Shown: positions 27,564 to 36,528 of the stretch, piece after piece
Layout: each line of letters opens with the position of its first letter
Position numbering within the stretch: position 1 is the first letter of the stretch
Origin: Demequina sediminicola
GTDB taxonomy: Bacteria > Actinomycetota > Actinomycetes > Actinomycetales > Demequinaceae
DNA length: 64,000 nucleotides
NCBI RefSeq assembly: GCF_000975055.1
Contig: NZ_BBRB01000001.1
Coordinates: 372,001 to 436,000, forward strand
Direction: 5' to 3'
Position numbers and translations under genes: made by a program
Notes under the pieces: generated by a model
The model's database searches: none
Seen by the model: only the letters and a program-made list of their open reading frames with translations
Told to the model about the DNA's origin: nothing

Positions 27564-28172
27564 TCAGAGCCCAAGGATGAGCAGGACTGCCAGAAGCGCC
27601 ATCATCGCGGCCACGAGCCAGTCGACAATGACCCAGGCCCGCGGGCTCGCGAGCACCCCGGACAGGAGCCGTGCTCCATATCCCAGCACTGTGAACCACA
27701 GGAGGGAGCCGGTCATCGCCCCGAAGGCAAAGAGCCACTTCTCGGCCCCATAGGTCGCCGCGACAGTTCCCAGCAACACCACGGTGTCGAGATACACGTG
27801 TGGGTTGAGCCACGTGATCGCAAACGTCGTCAGCGCCACGGCCCAGATCGTGGGGCCCGCACTCGGCGCCGTAGATACATCGAGTCCGTTGTCGGGGCCC
27901 TTCATCGCGCGCATGGCAGCCATGACGGCATACGTCGCGAGGAACACCGCTCCGCCGATGCGGGCGACCGTCTCAATCCATGAATGTGCACCGATGATCG
28001 CACCCAGGCCCGCTGTGCCGGCCGCGATCAGCACGGCATCGGAGAGCGCACACACCAGCACAACTGCCACCACGTGCTCACGGCGGATGCCTTGACGGAG
28101 AACAAAGACGTTTTGTGCGCCAACGGCAGCGATGAGGGAGAGGCCCAAACCCAGGCCTACAAAGAAAGTCAT
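27564..28172 (-). CDS. lysE: LysE/ArgO family amino-acid exporter
   Basis: Exports basic amino acids. The 202-residue membrane protein has about six helices, the N-terminal AVGAQNVFVLRQGIRR motif that is diagnostic of LysE/ArgO, and LNPHVYLDTVVLLG. The divergent neighbour is a LysG/ArgP-type regulator, the standard arrangement of lysine or arginine export. ATG 28172 is chosen because it gives the family N-terminus; TAGCGT lies 7 nt upstream and no Shine-Dalgarno sequence is present. An ATG at 28199 is in frame but would overlap the regulatory region. Confidence 0.93.
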   Translation of the reverse strand: MTFFVGLGLGLSLIAAVGAQNVFVLRQGIRREHVVAVVLVCALSDAVLIAAGTAGLGAIIGAHSWIETVARIGGAVFLATYAVMAAMRAMKGPDNGLDVSTAPSAGPTIWAVALTTFAITWLNPHVYLDTVVLLGTVAATYGAEKWLFAFGAMTGSLLWFTVLGYGARLLSGVLASPRAWVIVDWLVAAMMALLAVLLILGL

Positions 28173-28179
28173 GCTGGTG

Positions 28180-28236
28180 ACGCTAGCCGCGCCACACATG
28201 AAGCACCACCAAGAGTTTCTTCACTTCCATTAGCCT
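28180..28236. promoter_or_regulatory. Divergent lysE/lysG promoter region
   Basis: Only 70 bp separate the two start codons. On the minus strand TAGCGT (28180-28185) ends 7 nt before lysE; on the plus strand TAGCCT (28231-28236) ends 6 nt before lysG. Both genes lack a ribosome binding site, so both may be leaderless. The regulator's binding site must lie in between. Confidence 0.5.
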
Positions 28237-28242
28237 GACTGT

Positions 28243-29133
28243 ATGAAAGTTCCGGTAGATCTCGCGCTCACCCTCGCTGCGGCCGTCGAGGAAGGAACGC
28301 TCGATGCCGCGGCACGAAAGCTCCACCTGACCCAATCCGCGGTGAGCCAGCGCCTCGCGACCCTCGAACGATTGACCGGACAAGTCCTCTTGGTACGCTC
28401 CCGGCCCGTGCGCTCGACAGCGGCTGGGGACCGCATCATCCGCTACGCACGGCAAGTCGCCCACCTCGACGCTGACCTTGCCCACAGCATCGGCCTGGAT
28501 GACACGTCGACGCCAATGCCGCTTGCCGTCAATGCGGACTCACTTGCCGCATGGATACTTCCCACTCTTTGCGCCGAGGCCGCGGAGCGCGGAATCTTGC
28601 TTGAACTCCACCGCGAGGACGAGGGACACACATCACACCTCCTCGCAGACGGCACCGTCGCAGCCGCCGTCACCACCGATGCCGAACCGGTCCCCGGATG
28701 CTCAGTCACGCCCCTCGGGAGCCTGCGCTATCAGGCCGTCGCAGCCCCAGAGTTCGCACGCCGCTGGTTTCCCGATGGCCCCACCCCGCAAGCAATCTCC
28801 GCGGCACCCGCAGTCGACTTCGATAGCAAAGACGTCATTCAGAACCGCTACCTCGCGGCTCTGGGACTGAACCCCACGGACACACCTCGCCACCTCGTCC
28901 CGTCATCGACCGAGTTCGCACAAGCGATCGCCCTCGGGCTTGGCTGGGGGCTTCTTCCAGCGGTGCAACGCGAAGGCCATGAACTCATCTCCCTCGGTGG
29001 GCCTGACATCACCGTCACTCTGTACTGGCAACAGTGGCGCACGCACTCAGCCACTCTTGCAGCCCTCGCTCACGCAGTGCGGACTGCTGCGCACGCACAC
29101 TTAGAACCATTGAAGGCAGAAGGCGCTGCCTAG
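28243..29133 (+). CDS. lysG: LysR-type regulator, LysG/ArgP family
   Basis: Activates the adjacent exporter gene when lysine or arginine accumulates. The 296-residue protein has an N-terminal winged HTH (about 5-60; AARKLHLTQSAVSQRLATLE) and a periplasmic-binding-like effector domain with LAVNADSLAAWILP, the motif characteristic of LysG/ArgP. The length is normal. Divergent from lysE, with a very short intergenic region. Confidence 0.92.
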   Translation: MKVPVDLALTLAAAVEEGTLDAAARKLHLTQSAVSQRLATLERLTGQVLLVRSRPVRSTAAGDRIIRYARQVAHLDADLAHSIGLDDTSTPMPLAVNADSLAAWILPTLCAEAAERGILLELHREDEGHTSHLLADGTVAAAVTTDAEPVPGCSVTPLGSLRYQAVAAPEFARRWFPDGPTPQAISAAPAVDFDSKDVIQNRYLAALGLNPTDTPRHLVPSSTEFAQAIALGLGWGLLPAVQREGHELISLGGPDITVTLYWQQWRTHSATLAALAHAVRTAAHAHLEPLKAEGAA

Positions 29134-29167
29134 CCGGCCCAGTGCGGGGCTTGGCCCTCAGGCAGAC

Positions 29168-30859
29168 CTATTCGCAGGTGTCGTAAGGCAACTCAAGGCT
29201 CACCGGCCACTGCCCCCCAGGGGGTGCGGACCCGGTCAGCACGTCCACCAAGCCCGCAAAGGCCTCACTCGACCGGCCGTAGATACCGACATAGGTTGTT
29301 GCGGTCGAGGACTGCAGGCCCCACGGCCCGGCGAGCGCCACCACGATGTCGGCGTTGAGCGCCGACGAGTCTCCGCCCAGCAATCCAATCGAGGTACCGG
29401 ACCCGGCCACAGTGACCCCGCGTTCACTCAAGGCAGCAGTGAGGTGTGCCCGGTCACTCTCGGTGCCGCCCACCACCCTCACGCTGTCGCCGATCCACGG
29501 TGCCGTGCAGGACTCCGCCGCCACCGTTGCACCAGCCACCGTCAAGTCACGGGCATACGTCTCGGGAGCCTCCGCGTTGCGTGCCTCGGCCTCACTCGCC
29601 AGCCGCTCTTGCCAGCGCCCCGCCACAATCATCCGAGCCACAGCACTGTCCAGGCGCGCGCGCGGGACATCGCCTGACGTCACCGCCGCAACAATCGCAT
29701 CTCGCGCAGCGCGCGGGTCGGGAGGCAGGAGCAGCACGTCCGCACCCGCGGCAAGCGCAGCGACTGCTGCTTCGCCCGGTGAATGGTTGCTCTGCAATGC
29801 AGCCATGTTGAGCGCATCGGTCATGGCTAGGCCGGTGAATCCCAACTCATCGCGCAGATACTCATAAGCGTTCGGGTTCACCGATGCGGCCTCGCCGCCC
29901 CACTCAGACACCACCAGGTGGGCCATCATCACCCCAGGCACTCCCGCGTCGACGGCATCACGGAAGGGGACGATGTCCGTAGTCTCCAGCTGCGCGAGCG
30001 TCTTCTTTTGCACGGGAAGACCTTGATGAGAGTCGACATCGACAGAACCATGGCCGGGGAAGTGCTTGATGACCGGAACGATGCCGCTCGAGACGTAGCC
30101 GGCGACGGCAGCATCGACGGTCGCGGCGACGCGCTCCGGGTTGCTTCCTGCCGAACGTGAGCGGATGGTCGGGTCGCTCAGACCAGCTGTGACGTCGGCG
30201 ACGGGCGCGTAGTCAGTGGTGAAACCCAGGCTCTGTAAGTCGGCGCCCTGTCCCGCATAGGCGTCGGTCACCGACTCCTTGTCACTCGCCGCGCCTGCCG
30301 ACATGAAGCCGGGCATGGTGGGAATCACACCCCCCAGGCGAGCGACACTGCCACCCTCTTCATCGACACCGATTATGGTGCCCCAATCGCGGTCGCCGCC
30401 CGCTGCGTGGATTTTGTCAGTGAGCGCGCTCACTTGAGTTGCGGTGTCGATTGCGCCACCCATCAGAATGACACCACCCAGATTGAGGTCGCTCACCAAC
30501 GCAGCGGCCCCCTCGGCATCCGTACTGTTCCATGCGGCCACAATGACCTGGCCCGCGGCATCCTCAAGACTCATGGATCTCGCATCGGCCTGCGCGGCTG
30601 CCCACTGCTCAAGAGTGGGCCCCCAGGCGAGGCGGTGCGTCACCTGAACGTCAGGAAACGATGCCAACCAATCTCCGGCATCGGCCGTCACCTGCGGAAA
30701 CGGCTCAGGCGACGGAGCCACCCCGGAAGTGTCGCTCGTCGCTGAGCGCGTCCCGCCCGGACCACTGCCCGCAGAGGTGAGAGCGAATGTCGCGATCAGC
30801 CCCGCGGCGACCAATGCCGCCACCGCTCCCCACACGGGGACGTGCCTGCGACGGGACAT
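29168..30859 (-). CDS. Glycoside hydrolase family 3 protein (beta-N-acetylhexosaminidase-like)
   Basis: Probably removes beta-linked N-acetylglucosamine from cell-wall fragments. The 563-residue protein has an N-terminal hydrophobic segment (about 12-32), suggesting export or membrane anchoring, then the GH3 barrel with GVDEEGGSVARLGG, YAPVADV, the NagZ-type signature KHFPGHGSVDVDSHQGLP and the nucleophile region MTDALNMAAL. A second smaller domain of about 180 residues follows (VRVVGGTESDRAHL). The ATG at 30859 follows the tsaD stop by 4 nt; a TTG at 30871 would overlap tsaD. Likely co-transcribed with tsaD. Confidence 0.9.
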   Translation of the reverse strand: MSRRRHVPVWGAVAALVAAGLIATFALTSAGSGPGGTRSATSDTSGVAPSPEPFPQVTADAGDWLASFPDVQVTHRLAWGPTLEQWAAAQADARSMSLEDAAGQVIVAAWNSTDAEGAAALVSDLNLGGVILMGGAIDTATQVSALTDKIHAAGGDRDWGTIIGVDEEGGSVARLGGVIPTMPGFMSAGAASDKESVTDAYAGQGADLQSLGFTTDYAPVADVTAGLSDPTIRSRSAGSNPERVAATVDAAVAGYVSSGIVPVIKHFPGHGSVDVDSHQGLPVQKKTLAQLETTDIVPFRDAVDAGVPGVMMAHLVVSEWGGEAASVNPNAYEYLRDELGFTGLAMTDALNMAALQSNHSPGEAAVAALAAGADVLLLPPDPRAARDAIVAAVTSGDVPRARLDSAVARMIVAGRWQERLASEAEARNAEAPETYARDLTVAGATVAAESCTAPWIGDSVRVVGGTESDRAHLTAALSERGVTVAGSGTSIGLLGGDSSALNADIVVALAGPWGLQSSTATTYVGIYGRSSEAFAGLVDVLTGSAPPGGQWPVSLELPYDTCE

Positions 30860-30863
30860 TGAG

Positions 30864-31901
30864 TCAGGCAACCACGCGAGTCAAGGGCATCGACGAGTCA
30901 ACGCCGTAACCCAAAGCACTCGGCGCCACTCCACGGCGAGCAACCGCTGACCCCAGCGCCGCGATCATCGCGCCATTGTCTGTGCAATAGCGAATGGGCG
31001 GGATGCGCACATCGATTCCGGCGGCCGCGCCCCGCTCCGCTGCCATCTCTCTCAACTGCGAGTTCGCGGAAAAACCTCCGCCGATCACCAATGCGTCAAT
31101 GTCGTGCTCGCGGCAAGCATTCAAGGTCTTCATCACCAGAACATCCGCCACTGCATCAGCGAACGAGGCCGCAACATCCTCAATCGGAATGTCACGTCCG
31201 GCATCTCGCTCGCGCTCCACCCAGCGAGCCACGGCAGTCTTCAACCCGGAGAAGGAGAAGTCGTAGGCGTGCTTCTCTTGAAACTTGGGGGCGGTCAGGG
31301 CCCGAGGGAACGCGATCGCTGTCGGGTCTCCCTCACGCGCCAGGCGATCGATGTGCGGCCCACCTGGATACGGCAACTCCAGCAGACGGCCGACCTTGTC
31401 AAAGGCCTCACCGGCAGCATCGTCGAGGGTGTGACCCAACTCCACCACATCGGTAGCGACATCGTTGATCTTGAGCAGCGAGGTGTGCCCACCGGACACC
31501 ACCAGCGCCATGGTCTGCTCGGGAAATTCGCCGTGCACCAACTCGTCGACAGCGGCGTGACCAATCACGTGGTTCACCCCGTGAAGCGGCTTGCCCAATG
31601 CGACCGCAAGAGACTTAGCGGCGGCATTGCCCACCGTCAACGACCCCACGAGACCAGGACCAGCAGCAACGGCGATCGCGTCCACATCACTCAGCGTCTT
31701 GCCAGCCCGGCTCAGTGCCTCATCAAGAGTCGGGATAAAGGCCTCAAGGTGGGCGCGGCTCGCCACCTCCGGCACGATGCCGCCAAAGCGCGCATGCTCA
31801 TCCATCGACGAGGCGGTCACGTCGACCAGCAGCTCCGTGTCTTCCACGAGCGCCACACCCGTCTCGTCGCAGGTGCTCTCGATTCCCAGTACCAATGTCA
31901 C
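30864..31901 (-). CDS. tsaD: tRNA N6-threonylcarbamoyladenosine transferase subunit
   Basis: With TsaB and TsaE it forms threonylcarbamoyl-adenosine (t6A) at position 37 of ANN-decoding tRNAs. The 345-residue ASKHA-fold protein starts [12 protein letters not shown], has the metal-binding region [32 protein letters not shown] and the C-terminal [12 protein letters not shown]. The open frame continues upstream to 32042, but the GTG at 31901 gives the exact family start, with TAGAAT 7 nt before it. The usual partners rimI, tsaB and tsaE are 3.5 kb away on the same strand rather than adjacent. Confidence 0.97.
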   Translation of the reverse strand: MTLVLGIESTCDETGVALVEDTELLVDVTASSMDEHARFGGIVPEVASRAHLEAFIPTLDEALSRAGKTLSDVDAIAVAAGPGLVGSLTVGNAAAKSLAVALGKPLHGVNHVIGHAAVDELVHGEFPEQTMALVVSGGHTSLLKINDVATDVVELGHTLDDAAGEAFDKVGRLLELPYPGGPHIDRLAREGDPTAIAFPRALTAPKFQEKHAYDFSFSGLKTAVARWVERERDAGRDIPIEDVAASFADAVADVLVMKTLNACREHDIDALVIGGGFSANSQLREMAAERGAAAGIDVRIPPIRYCTDNGAMIAALGSAVARRGVAPSALGYGVDSSMPLTRVVA

Positions 31902-31908
31902 GCGCACG

Positions 31909-31914
31909 ATTCTA
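31909..31914 (-). promoter_or_regulatory. -10 of a probable leaderless tsaD transcript
   Basis: On the minus strand TAGAAT, one base from the consensus TATAAT, ends 7 nt before the GTG at 31901. No ribosome binding site is present. Confidence 0.5.
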
Positions 31915-32145
31915 GTTGCTACGGCCAACCCCTGGTCGACAGCAAAGGTGTGCAGCCCGCACCCGGGCCCGAACCACGACCTGGCCCAGCCTGTGGACCT
32001 TCCCTGACCTGCCAAGACACCTACGAGCGCCAATGCGCGCACCCCGGCGCAAGTTCCGGGAGTCCACGACCGCTGCGAGGGTCGGGGACGGTACGGAATA
32101 GATGGTGGTCACGAGACACTTCCGAGTCACGTGACAATGGAGGGC

Positions 32146-32742
32146 ATGTCTCCATTCATTCTCGATGACGACGCGCGCGAAGCCTTGTTTGTGGGCGCGC
32201 GCTCTAACCTCAAGTTCGCTGACCGCCCAGTATCGATGGACACCATCATCGAAGTCTGGGACCTCATCAAGTGGGGTCCGACCGCGAACAATACGGTGCC
32301 GCTGCGATTGGTCGCCGCGACCTCGGACGATGCTCGCGCTCGCATCTCCAGCCACGCCGCCGAGGGCAACCGCGCCAAACTCAAGGCTGCTCCGCTGATT
32401 CTCGTGGCCGCTCGCGATGAGCGCTTCCACGATCACTTCGCCGTCACAGGCGGCACCGAGACGGCTGCGGCACGCTTCGATGCGGACCCTGAGGCACGCA
32501 CTCGCTTCTCGCACACCAACGCCATGCTCCAGACCGGCTACCTCATCCTCGGCCTTCGTAGCGCGGGTCTGGCAGTTCGCCCTGTCGGAGGATTCGACCG
32601 CGCGGGCGTGGACGCGGACGTGTTCGCCGACTCACCTTGGCGCTCCGAAGTCCTGCTCCTCGTGGGCTACCCCACAGATGATCACGGTGCAGGCGACCGC
32701 AAGGGCCGCATCGACGCTACCGCCGCTATTCGGGAGATCTGA
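32146..32742 (+). CDS. Nitroreductase family protein, RutE-like
   Basis: FMN-dependent reductase resembling the malonic semialdehyde reductase RutE of pyrimidine breakdown. The 198-residue protein has the family start LDDDAREALFVGARS, the motif KWGPTANNTVPLRLV (compare WGPTSANCSPAR in RutE), AYLI-type helix TGYLILGLRSAGL and the GGFDRAGVD loop. No other rut genes are nearby, so the substrate is uncertain. Start is unclear: ATG 32146 has GACAAT ending 7 nt upstream; ATG 32137 and GTG 32131 are in frame. Its stop overlaps the next ATG (TGATG). Confidence 0.85.
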   Translation: MSPFILDDDAREALFVGARSNLKFADRPVSMDTIIEVWDLIKWGPTANNTVPLRLVAATSDDARARISSHAAEGNRAKLKAAPLILVAARDERFHDHFAVTGGTETAAARFDADPEARTRFSHTNAMLQTGYLILGLRSAGLAVRPVGGFDRAGVDADVFADSPWRSEVLLLVGYPTDDHGAGDRKGRIDATAAIREI

Positions 32743-33101
32743 TGACGACCACTCACACCGCCGACTCCACCACCACCCAGCGCTCCGACTTTGGCGACCT
32801 CCCGGGAATCTCCCGCGCCTATGTCGTCATGGCTTTCGTGGAGGGCTTTACGTGGGCCGGGCTCTTGGTGGGCATGCTGCTCGAGCACGTATTGCACGTC
32901 ACTGAGTGGGGCGTCACGATCTTTGGCCCCCTGCATGGCGGCGCATTCATGCTCTACGGATTGGTGACACTCATTGCCGCAGTGAAGCTGCGCTGGGGCT
33001 TCTGGGTGACGATCACGGCCCTGTTCGCCGCGATTCCGCCGCTGACGACTATCCCGATGGAGATCTGGCTGCGCCGCAAGGGTTACCTCAGCGCCCGGTA
33101 A
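32742..33101 (+). CDS. DUF3817 family membrane protein, second copy
   Basis: 119 residues with a soluble N-terminus (about 22), then hydrophobic segments at about 30-50, 58-82 and 86-105. GPLHGGAFMLYGLVTLIAAVKLRWG corresponds to the core of the DUF3817 protein beside guaA ([15 protein letters not shown]...RWG). Overlaps the nitroreductase stop by one base, so the two are co-translated. Function unknown. Confidence 0.82.
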   Translation: MTTTHTADSTTTQRSDFGDLPGISRAYVVMAFVEGFTWAGLLVGMLLEHVLHVTEWGVTIFGPLHGGAFMLYGLVTLIAAVKLRWGFWVTITALFAAIPPLTTIPMEIWLRRKGYLSAR

Positions 33102-33124
33102 CTCTTCACGCTGAAGCGCGCCCC

Positions 33125-33175
33125 GGCGGTGCGTGAGTGCTCAATGCAAGTCGATATGAACACTGATGCACCGCC
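33125..33175. terminator. Possible bidirectional terminator between DUF3817 and SulP genes
   Basis: GGCGGTGC (33125-33132) and GCACCGCC (33168-33175) pair, with an inner AGTG/CACT pair and a 21-nt loop. It lies between two convergent genes. The long loop makes it a weak call. Confidence 0.4.
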
Positions 33176-33191
33176 AGCGCGCGGCGGCCCG

Positions 33192-34733
33192 CTAGTGCCC
33201 AGCGCCCAGGTTCCCCGACAAACGCCCGTGGCGCTCGGCGGAGTCGTCGTTGAGCCCGACGATCGTCACGGTCTTGCCGCGCGACTCGTACTTGGTCTTC
33301 ACCGCATCGAGTGACGCCACCGTGGAGGCATCCCAGATGTGCGCGCCCGACATGTCGATCACGATGCGCTCGGGGTCACCCGAGTAGTCGAACTGGTACA
33401 CGAGGTCATTCGAGGACGCGAAGAACAGTTCGCCTTCGACGGCGTACACGCGCTCGCCATCGTCATCGGTGGCGTCGAGCCGCTTGACCGTCGTCAGGTG
33501 CGCCACGCGACGGGCGAACAGCACCATCGCGACCAGCACGCCCGCAACCACGCCGTACGCGAGGTTGTGCGTGAACACGGTCACCGCGACCGTCACGAGC
33601 ATCACGAAGGTTTCCGACTTGGGCATGGCCTTCAGCGTTGCTGGCTGGATGGAGTGCCAGTCGAACGTTCCGACCGAGACCATGATCATCACGGCCACGA
33701 GCGCCGCCATGGGGATCGCGGCGACCACATCGCCCAGCCCGACCACGAGGATCAAGAGGAACACGCCGGCAAGGAACGTCGAGATACGGGTCCGCGCACC
33801 GGAGGCTTTCACGTTGATCATGGTCTGACCGATCATCGCGCAACCACCCATGCCACCAAAGAACCCGGTGATGATGTTCGCGGCGCCCTGGCCCCAGGCC
33901 TCGCGGGTCTTGTTGGAGTGGGTGTCGGTGACGTCATCCACGAGCTTCGCGGTCAGCAGCGACTCCAACAGACCCACCAGGGCCATGGCCAGCGCGTACG
34001 GGAAGATGATCTGCAAGGTCTCCCAGGTGAGCGGCACGTCGGGGAACAGCAGCGACGGCAGGGACTCGGGAAGCGCGCCCTCGTCGCCCACGGTCGGGAC
34101 GTTGATCGCGGCGATCACGGCGGCCACCGTCAGCAGCACAATCGCCACGAGCGGCGCGGGGATGACCTTGGTCCAGCGCGGCATCAGCACCATGATGATG
34201 AGCCCAATCGCGACCATGGGGTACACGGCCCAGGGCACGTCGATGAGGTGCGGCAGTTGTGACGTGAAGATCAGGATCGCGAGCGCGTTGACGAAGCCCA
34301 CCATGACCGAGCGTGGGATGAAGCGCATGAGCTTGGCGACTCCGAGCAGGCCGAACGCCACCTGGATGATGCCGCCCAGGATCACGGTCGCAATGAGGTA
34401 GTCGACCCCGTGCGAGGCCACGACGGGCGCCACGACGAGCGCGATCGCGCCGGTTGCGGCGGAGATCATGGCGGGGCGGCCGCCGAGGAAGGCGATCGAC
34501 ACGGCCATGGTGAAGGATGCGAAGAGGCCGATGCGTGGGTCGACGCCGGCGATGATCGAGAACGCAATGGCCTCGGGGATCAGCGCGAGCGCGACAACGA
34601 GGCCTGCGAGGACCTCGGTGCGCAGGAGCCGCGGCGATCGAAGCGCGGCACGCACCGAGTAGGAGGCGTCCGCTTCGGGGGCGCCAGTGACCTCGACGGG
34701 TTCGGGCAGGCGGTCGGACGGGGGTGTTGACAC
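33192..34733 (-). CDS. SulP family anion transporter with STAS domain
   Basis: Imports an inorganic anion such as sulfate or bicarbonate, coupled to a cation. The 513-residue protein has about ten to twelve helices with the SulP start TEVLAGLVVALALIPEAIAFSIIAGVDPRIGLFAS, the GGMGGCAMIGQTMINVKASG motif and a C-terminal STAS domain (about 400-510; ERIVIDMSGAHIWDASTVASLDAV). AIAFS plus the GGMGGCAMIGQ loop resembles SulP proteins seen beside carbonic anhydrase genes, but none is present here. Divergent from a MerR regulator that may control it. Start GTG with GAGG 7 nt upstream. Confidence 0.94.
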   Translation of the reverse strand: MSTPPSDRLPEPVEVTGAPEADASYSVRAALRSPRLLRTEVLAGLVVALALIPEAIAFSIIAGVDPRIGLFASFTMAVSIAFLGGRPAMISAATGAIALVVAPVVASHGVDYLIATVILGGIIQVAFGLLGVAKLMRFIPRSVMVGFVNALAILIFTSQLPHLIDVPWAVYPMVAIGLIIMVLMPRWTKVIPAPLVAIVLLTVAAVIAAINVPTVGDEGALPESLPSLLFPDVPLTWETLQIIFPYALAMALVGLLESLLTAKLVDDVTDTHSNKTREAWGQGAANIITGFFGGMGGCAMIGQTMINVKASGARTRISTFLAGVFLLILVVGLGDVVAAIPMAALVAVMIMVSVGTFDWHSIQPATLKAMPKSETFVMLVTVAVTVFTHNLAYGVVAGVLVAMVLFARRVAHLTTVKRLDATDDDGERVYAVEGELFFASSNDLVYQFDYSGDPERIVIDMSGAHIWDASTVASLDAVKTKYESRGKTVTIVGLNDDSAERHGRLSGNLGAGH

Positions 34734-34873
34734 GTAAGGTCCTCAGGTAGTGCGGTCAGGTGCGGCATCACGCGCAACGGTGCTGGACCGATGCCGGGTG
34801 CCAGAAGTCTGGATGAGCGCGGCATCGCGCTGGGCCCGGGCGCGGTGTTGCCGCCAGCGGACCGCGGCCAACC

Positions 34874-34893
34874 CTACCCTAACGTCAGGGTAG
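34874..34893. promoter_or_regulatory. MerR-type operator between sulP and merR genes
   Basis: CTACCCT (34874-34880), AACGTC, AGGGTAG (34887-34893): a perfect 7-bp inverted repeat with a 6-nt centre, 27 bp upstream of the MerR start. Dyads of this size lie in the long spacers of MerR-controlled promoters, so autoregulation and control of the divergent transporter are likely. Confidence 0.7.
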
Positions 34894-34920
34894 AGTCGAC
34901 CCCACCCACATGAAGGAATA

Positions 34921-35343
34921 ATGACCCGCATGGCCGCATCACAGTCTTCGTCTCACTCCCCCTCCAGCGCTGCACAGACCCATCACATTGGTGCTGTTGC
35001 GGAGCGCACGGGCCTGTCGTTGCGCACGCTGCGTCACTATGACGAGGTCGGTCTAGTGACACCCTCGGGGCGTTCAGACGGGGGCTTCCGCCTCTACACG
35101 GACGCGGATATCGAGCGCATCCTGCTCGTGAGGCGCATGAAGCCGCTGGGCTTCACGCTCGAGGAGATGGGCGATCTGCTGAGCCTCGCATCAACCCTGG
35201 AGTCCGACCCGGGCGCCGATGCCCGGGCGCGGCTGGACGACTACCTCACCTCCGCGCGGGAGCGCCGCGAAGCCCTCCAGAGCAAGCTCGACATGGCCGA
35301 CGAGTTCATCGCACTGCTGGAAAGCCGTCGCGAACCCATCTGA
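34921..35343 (+). CDS. MerR family transcriptional regulator
   Basis: The 140-residue protein has a flexible Ser/His-rich N-terminus, the MerR winged HTH (about 20-88; HHIGAVAERTGLSLRTLRHYDEVGLVTPSGR, GGFRLYTDADIERILLVRRMKPLGFTLEEM) and a C-terminal dimerisation helix (about 105-135). There is no Cys-rich metal site or effector domain, so the inducer is unknown. AAGGA lies just before the ATG at 34921. Converges on rimI. Confidence 0.92.
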   Translation: MTRMAASQSSSHSPSSAAQTHHIGAVAERTGLSLRTLRHYDEVGLVTPSGRSDGGFRLYTDADIERILLVRRMKPLGFTLEEMGDLLSLASTLESDPGADARARLDDYLTSARERREALQSKLDMADEFIALLESRREPI

Positions 35344-35431
35344 AGCTCACTATGGTGCGAAACCTGCCATAGACCACCCCCTCCTGGCATGTTTCTCACC
35401 ACCTTGGTACCGCCCACCGGGCAAGCGTGGA

Positions 35432-35905
35432 CTAACACCGCAGGCGCTTGCGCATCACGAGGGCGTCGAGGCCCTCGGGTTGGTAATAGCGGGGTCGTAC
35501 GCGGACGTCTTCGAATCCATAGGCCCGATACAGCGCCAGTGCGCCACGGTTGATGGTCGCTACTTCGAGCCAGGCGTCGGGTGCCTGGAGTCGTTGAGCT
35601 TCAGCGAGAAAATCTTCGAAGAGCCGTCGCGCGACGCCTTGTCGACGCATCTCCGGGACCACCGCGAGGTTCATCAGGTGGAACGCGTCGCCTTCGTATC
35701 CGTATACGGCGTAGCCCGCGAGTAGCCCCTCCACTTCGAGGCCGCGCCATCGCGAGAATCCGTAGGTGAAGTCTTCGCGAATCAGAGACAGCGACCACGC
35801 CGAGGCGCCAAAAATGTCATGCTCCCGCTGAGCGACCCACTCAAGATCCTCGTCGGTGAGATCACGGATCTCGACTTGTTCGTCTTCGGCGGGGGCACCA
35901 GTCAT
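35432..35905 (-). CDS. rimI: Ribosomal protein S18-alanine N-acetyltransferase
   Basis: GNAT-fold acetyltransferase predicted to acetylate the N-terminus of S18 or related proteins. The 157-residue protein has the acetyl-CoA motif VVPEMRRQGVARRLFEDFL and the C-terminal TINRGALALYRAYGFEDVRVRPRYY, typical of RimI. ATG 35905 is chosen; it lies 5 bp after the tsaB stop. The order tsaE-tsaB-rimI is intact, but tsaD, which usually follows, is displaced. Confidence 0.9.
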   Translation of the reverse strand: MTGAPAEDEQVEIRDLTDEDLEWVAQREHDIFGASAWSLSLIREDFTYGFSRWRGLEVEGLLAGYAVYGYEGDAFHLMNLAVVPEMRRQGVARRLFEDFLAEAQRLQAPDAWLEVATINRGALALYRAYGFEDVRVRPRYYQPEGLDALVMRKRLRC

Positions 35906-35910
35906 GCCGA

Positions 35911-36519
35911 TCAAGCGCCCGGGACTCCGTGAACGTCGGGCCGGCGTAGATACATCGGCTCTACGGGGAAGTCGGTTTGCCCGGCCGATGCCTGGGCCAG
36001 GTAAACACGAGCGAGCCACGCGGGATCGGGGTCACCACCCTCGGCGGTGGGGAACGTCTCGGGGTAGACGAGTGCGCCACGGCCGATCACGGGGCCCAAG
36101 GTATCCACGTCGCCAGGGGTACTGACGTGGGGGCCGGCAAGCCGCTCGCCGTCACGGTAGGTGGCCCAGTAGACCTCCTTGCGTCGCGCATCGGCGATGA
36201 CGGTCACGTCCCCACCGTGGGCGGCCGCGAGGGCGTCAAGCGAGCACACCCCGTAGACGGGCACGTTCCAAGCGAAACCGAGGGTCCGTGCGGAGACGAG
36301 CCCGACCCGCAACCCGGTGAACGGCGCGGGGCCGGTCCCCACCACGATGGCGTCAATGTCGTCACCGCTCACGTTGGCGTCGGCAAGCATCGAGTCCAGG
36401 AATGTCGCTAAGAGTTCGGCGTGCCCGCGCGGCGCGAACTCTGCGCGCTCTGCGAGAACTGCATCGTCTTTCACAAGTGCTGCGGAGACGGCTCCGGAGG
36501 TGTCAATCGCGAGAATCAC
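35911..36519 (-). CDS. tsaB: tRNA t6A biosynthesis protein TsaB
   Basis: Scaffold partner of TsaD in t6A synthesis. The 202-residue protein has the ASKHA start ILAIDTSGAVSAAL, the GTGPAPFTGLRVG motif and the reduced second half (YWATYRDGERLAGP) typical of TsaB, which has lost catalytic residues. GTG start lies 9 bp after the tsaE stop. TAGGCT ends 6 nt before the GTG, overlapping the tsaE stop codon. Confidence 0.95.
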   Translation of the reverse strand: MILAIDTSGAVSAALVKDDAVLAERAEFAPRGHAELLATFLDSMLADANVSGDDIDAIVVGTGPAPFTGLRVGLVSARTLGFAWNVPVYGVCSLDALAAAHGGDVTVIADARRKEVYWATYRDGERLAGPHVSTPGDVDTLGPVIGRGALVYPETFPTAEGGDPDPAWLARVYLAQASAGQTDFPVEPMYLRRPDVHGVPGA

Positions 36520-36528
36520 GGTGTCAGC

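Noticed and set aside
31104..32168. 354-codon plus-strand frame opposite tsaD
   Set aside because: Antisense to tsaD, with no motif support; the region before 32131 is better read as tsaD and promoter.
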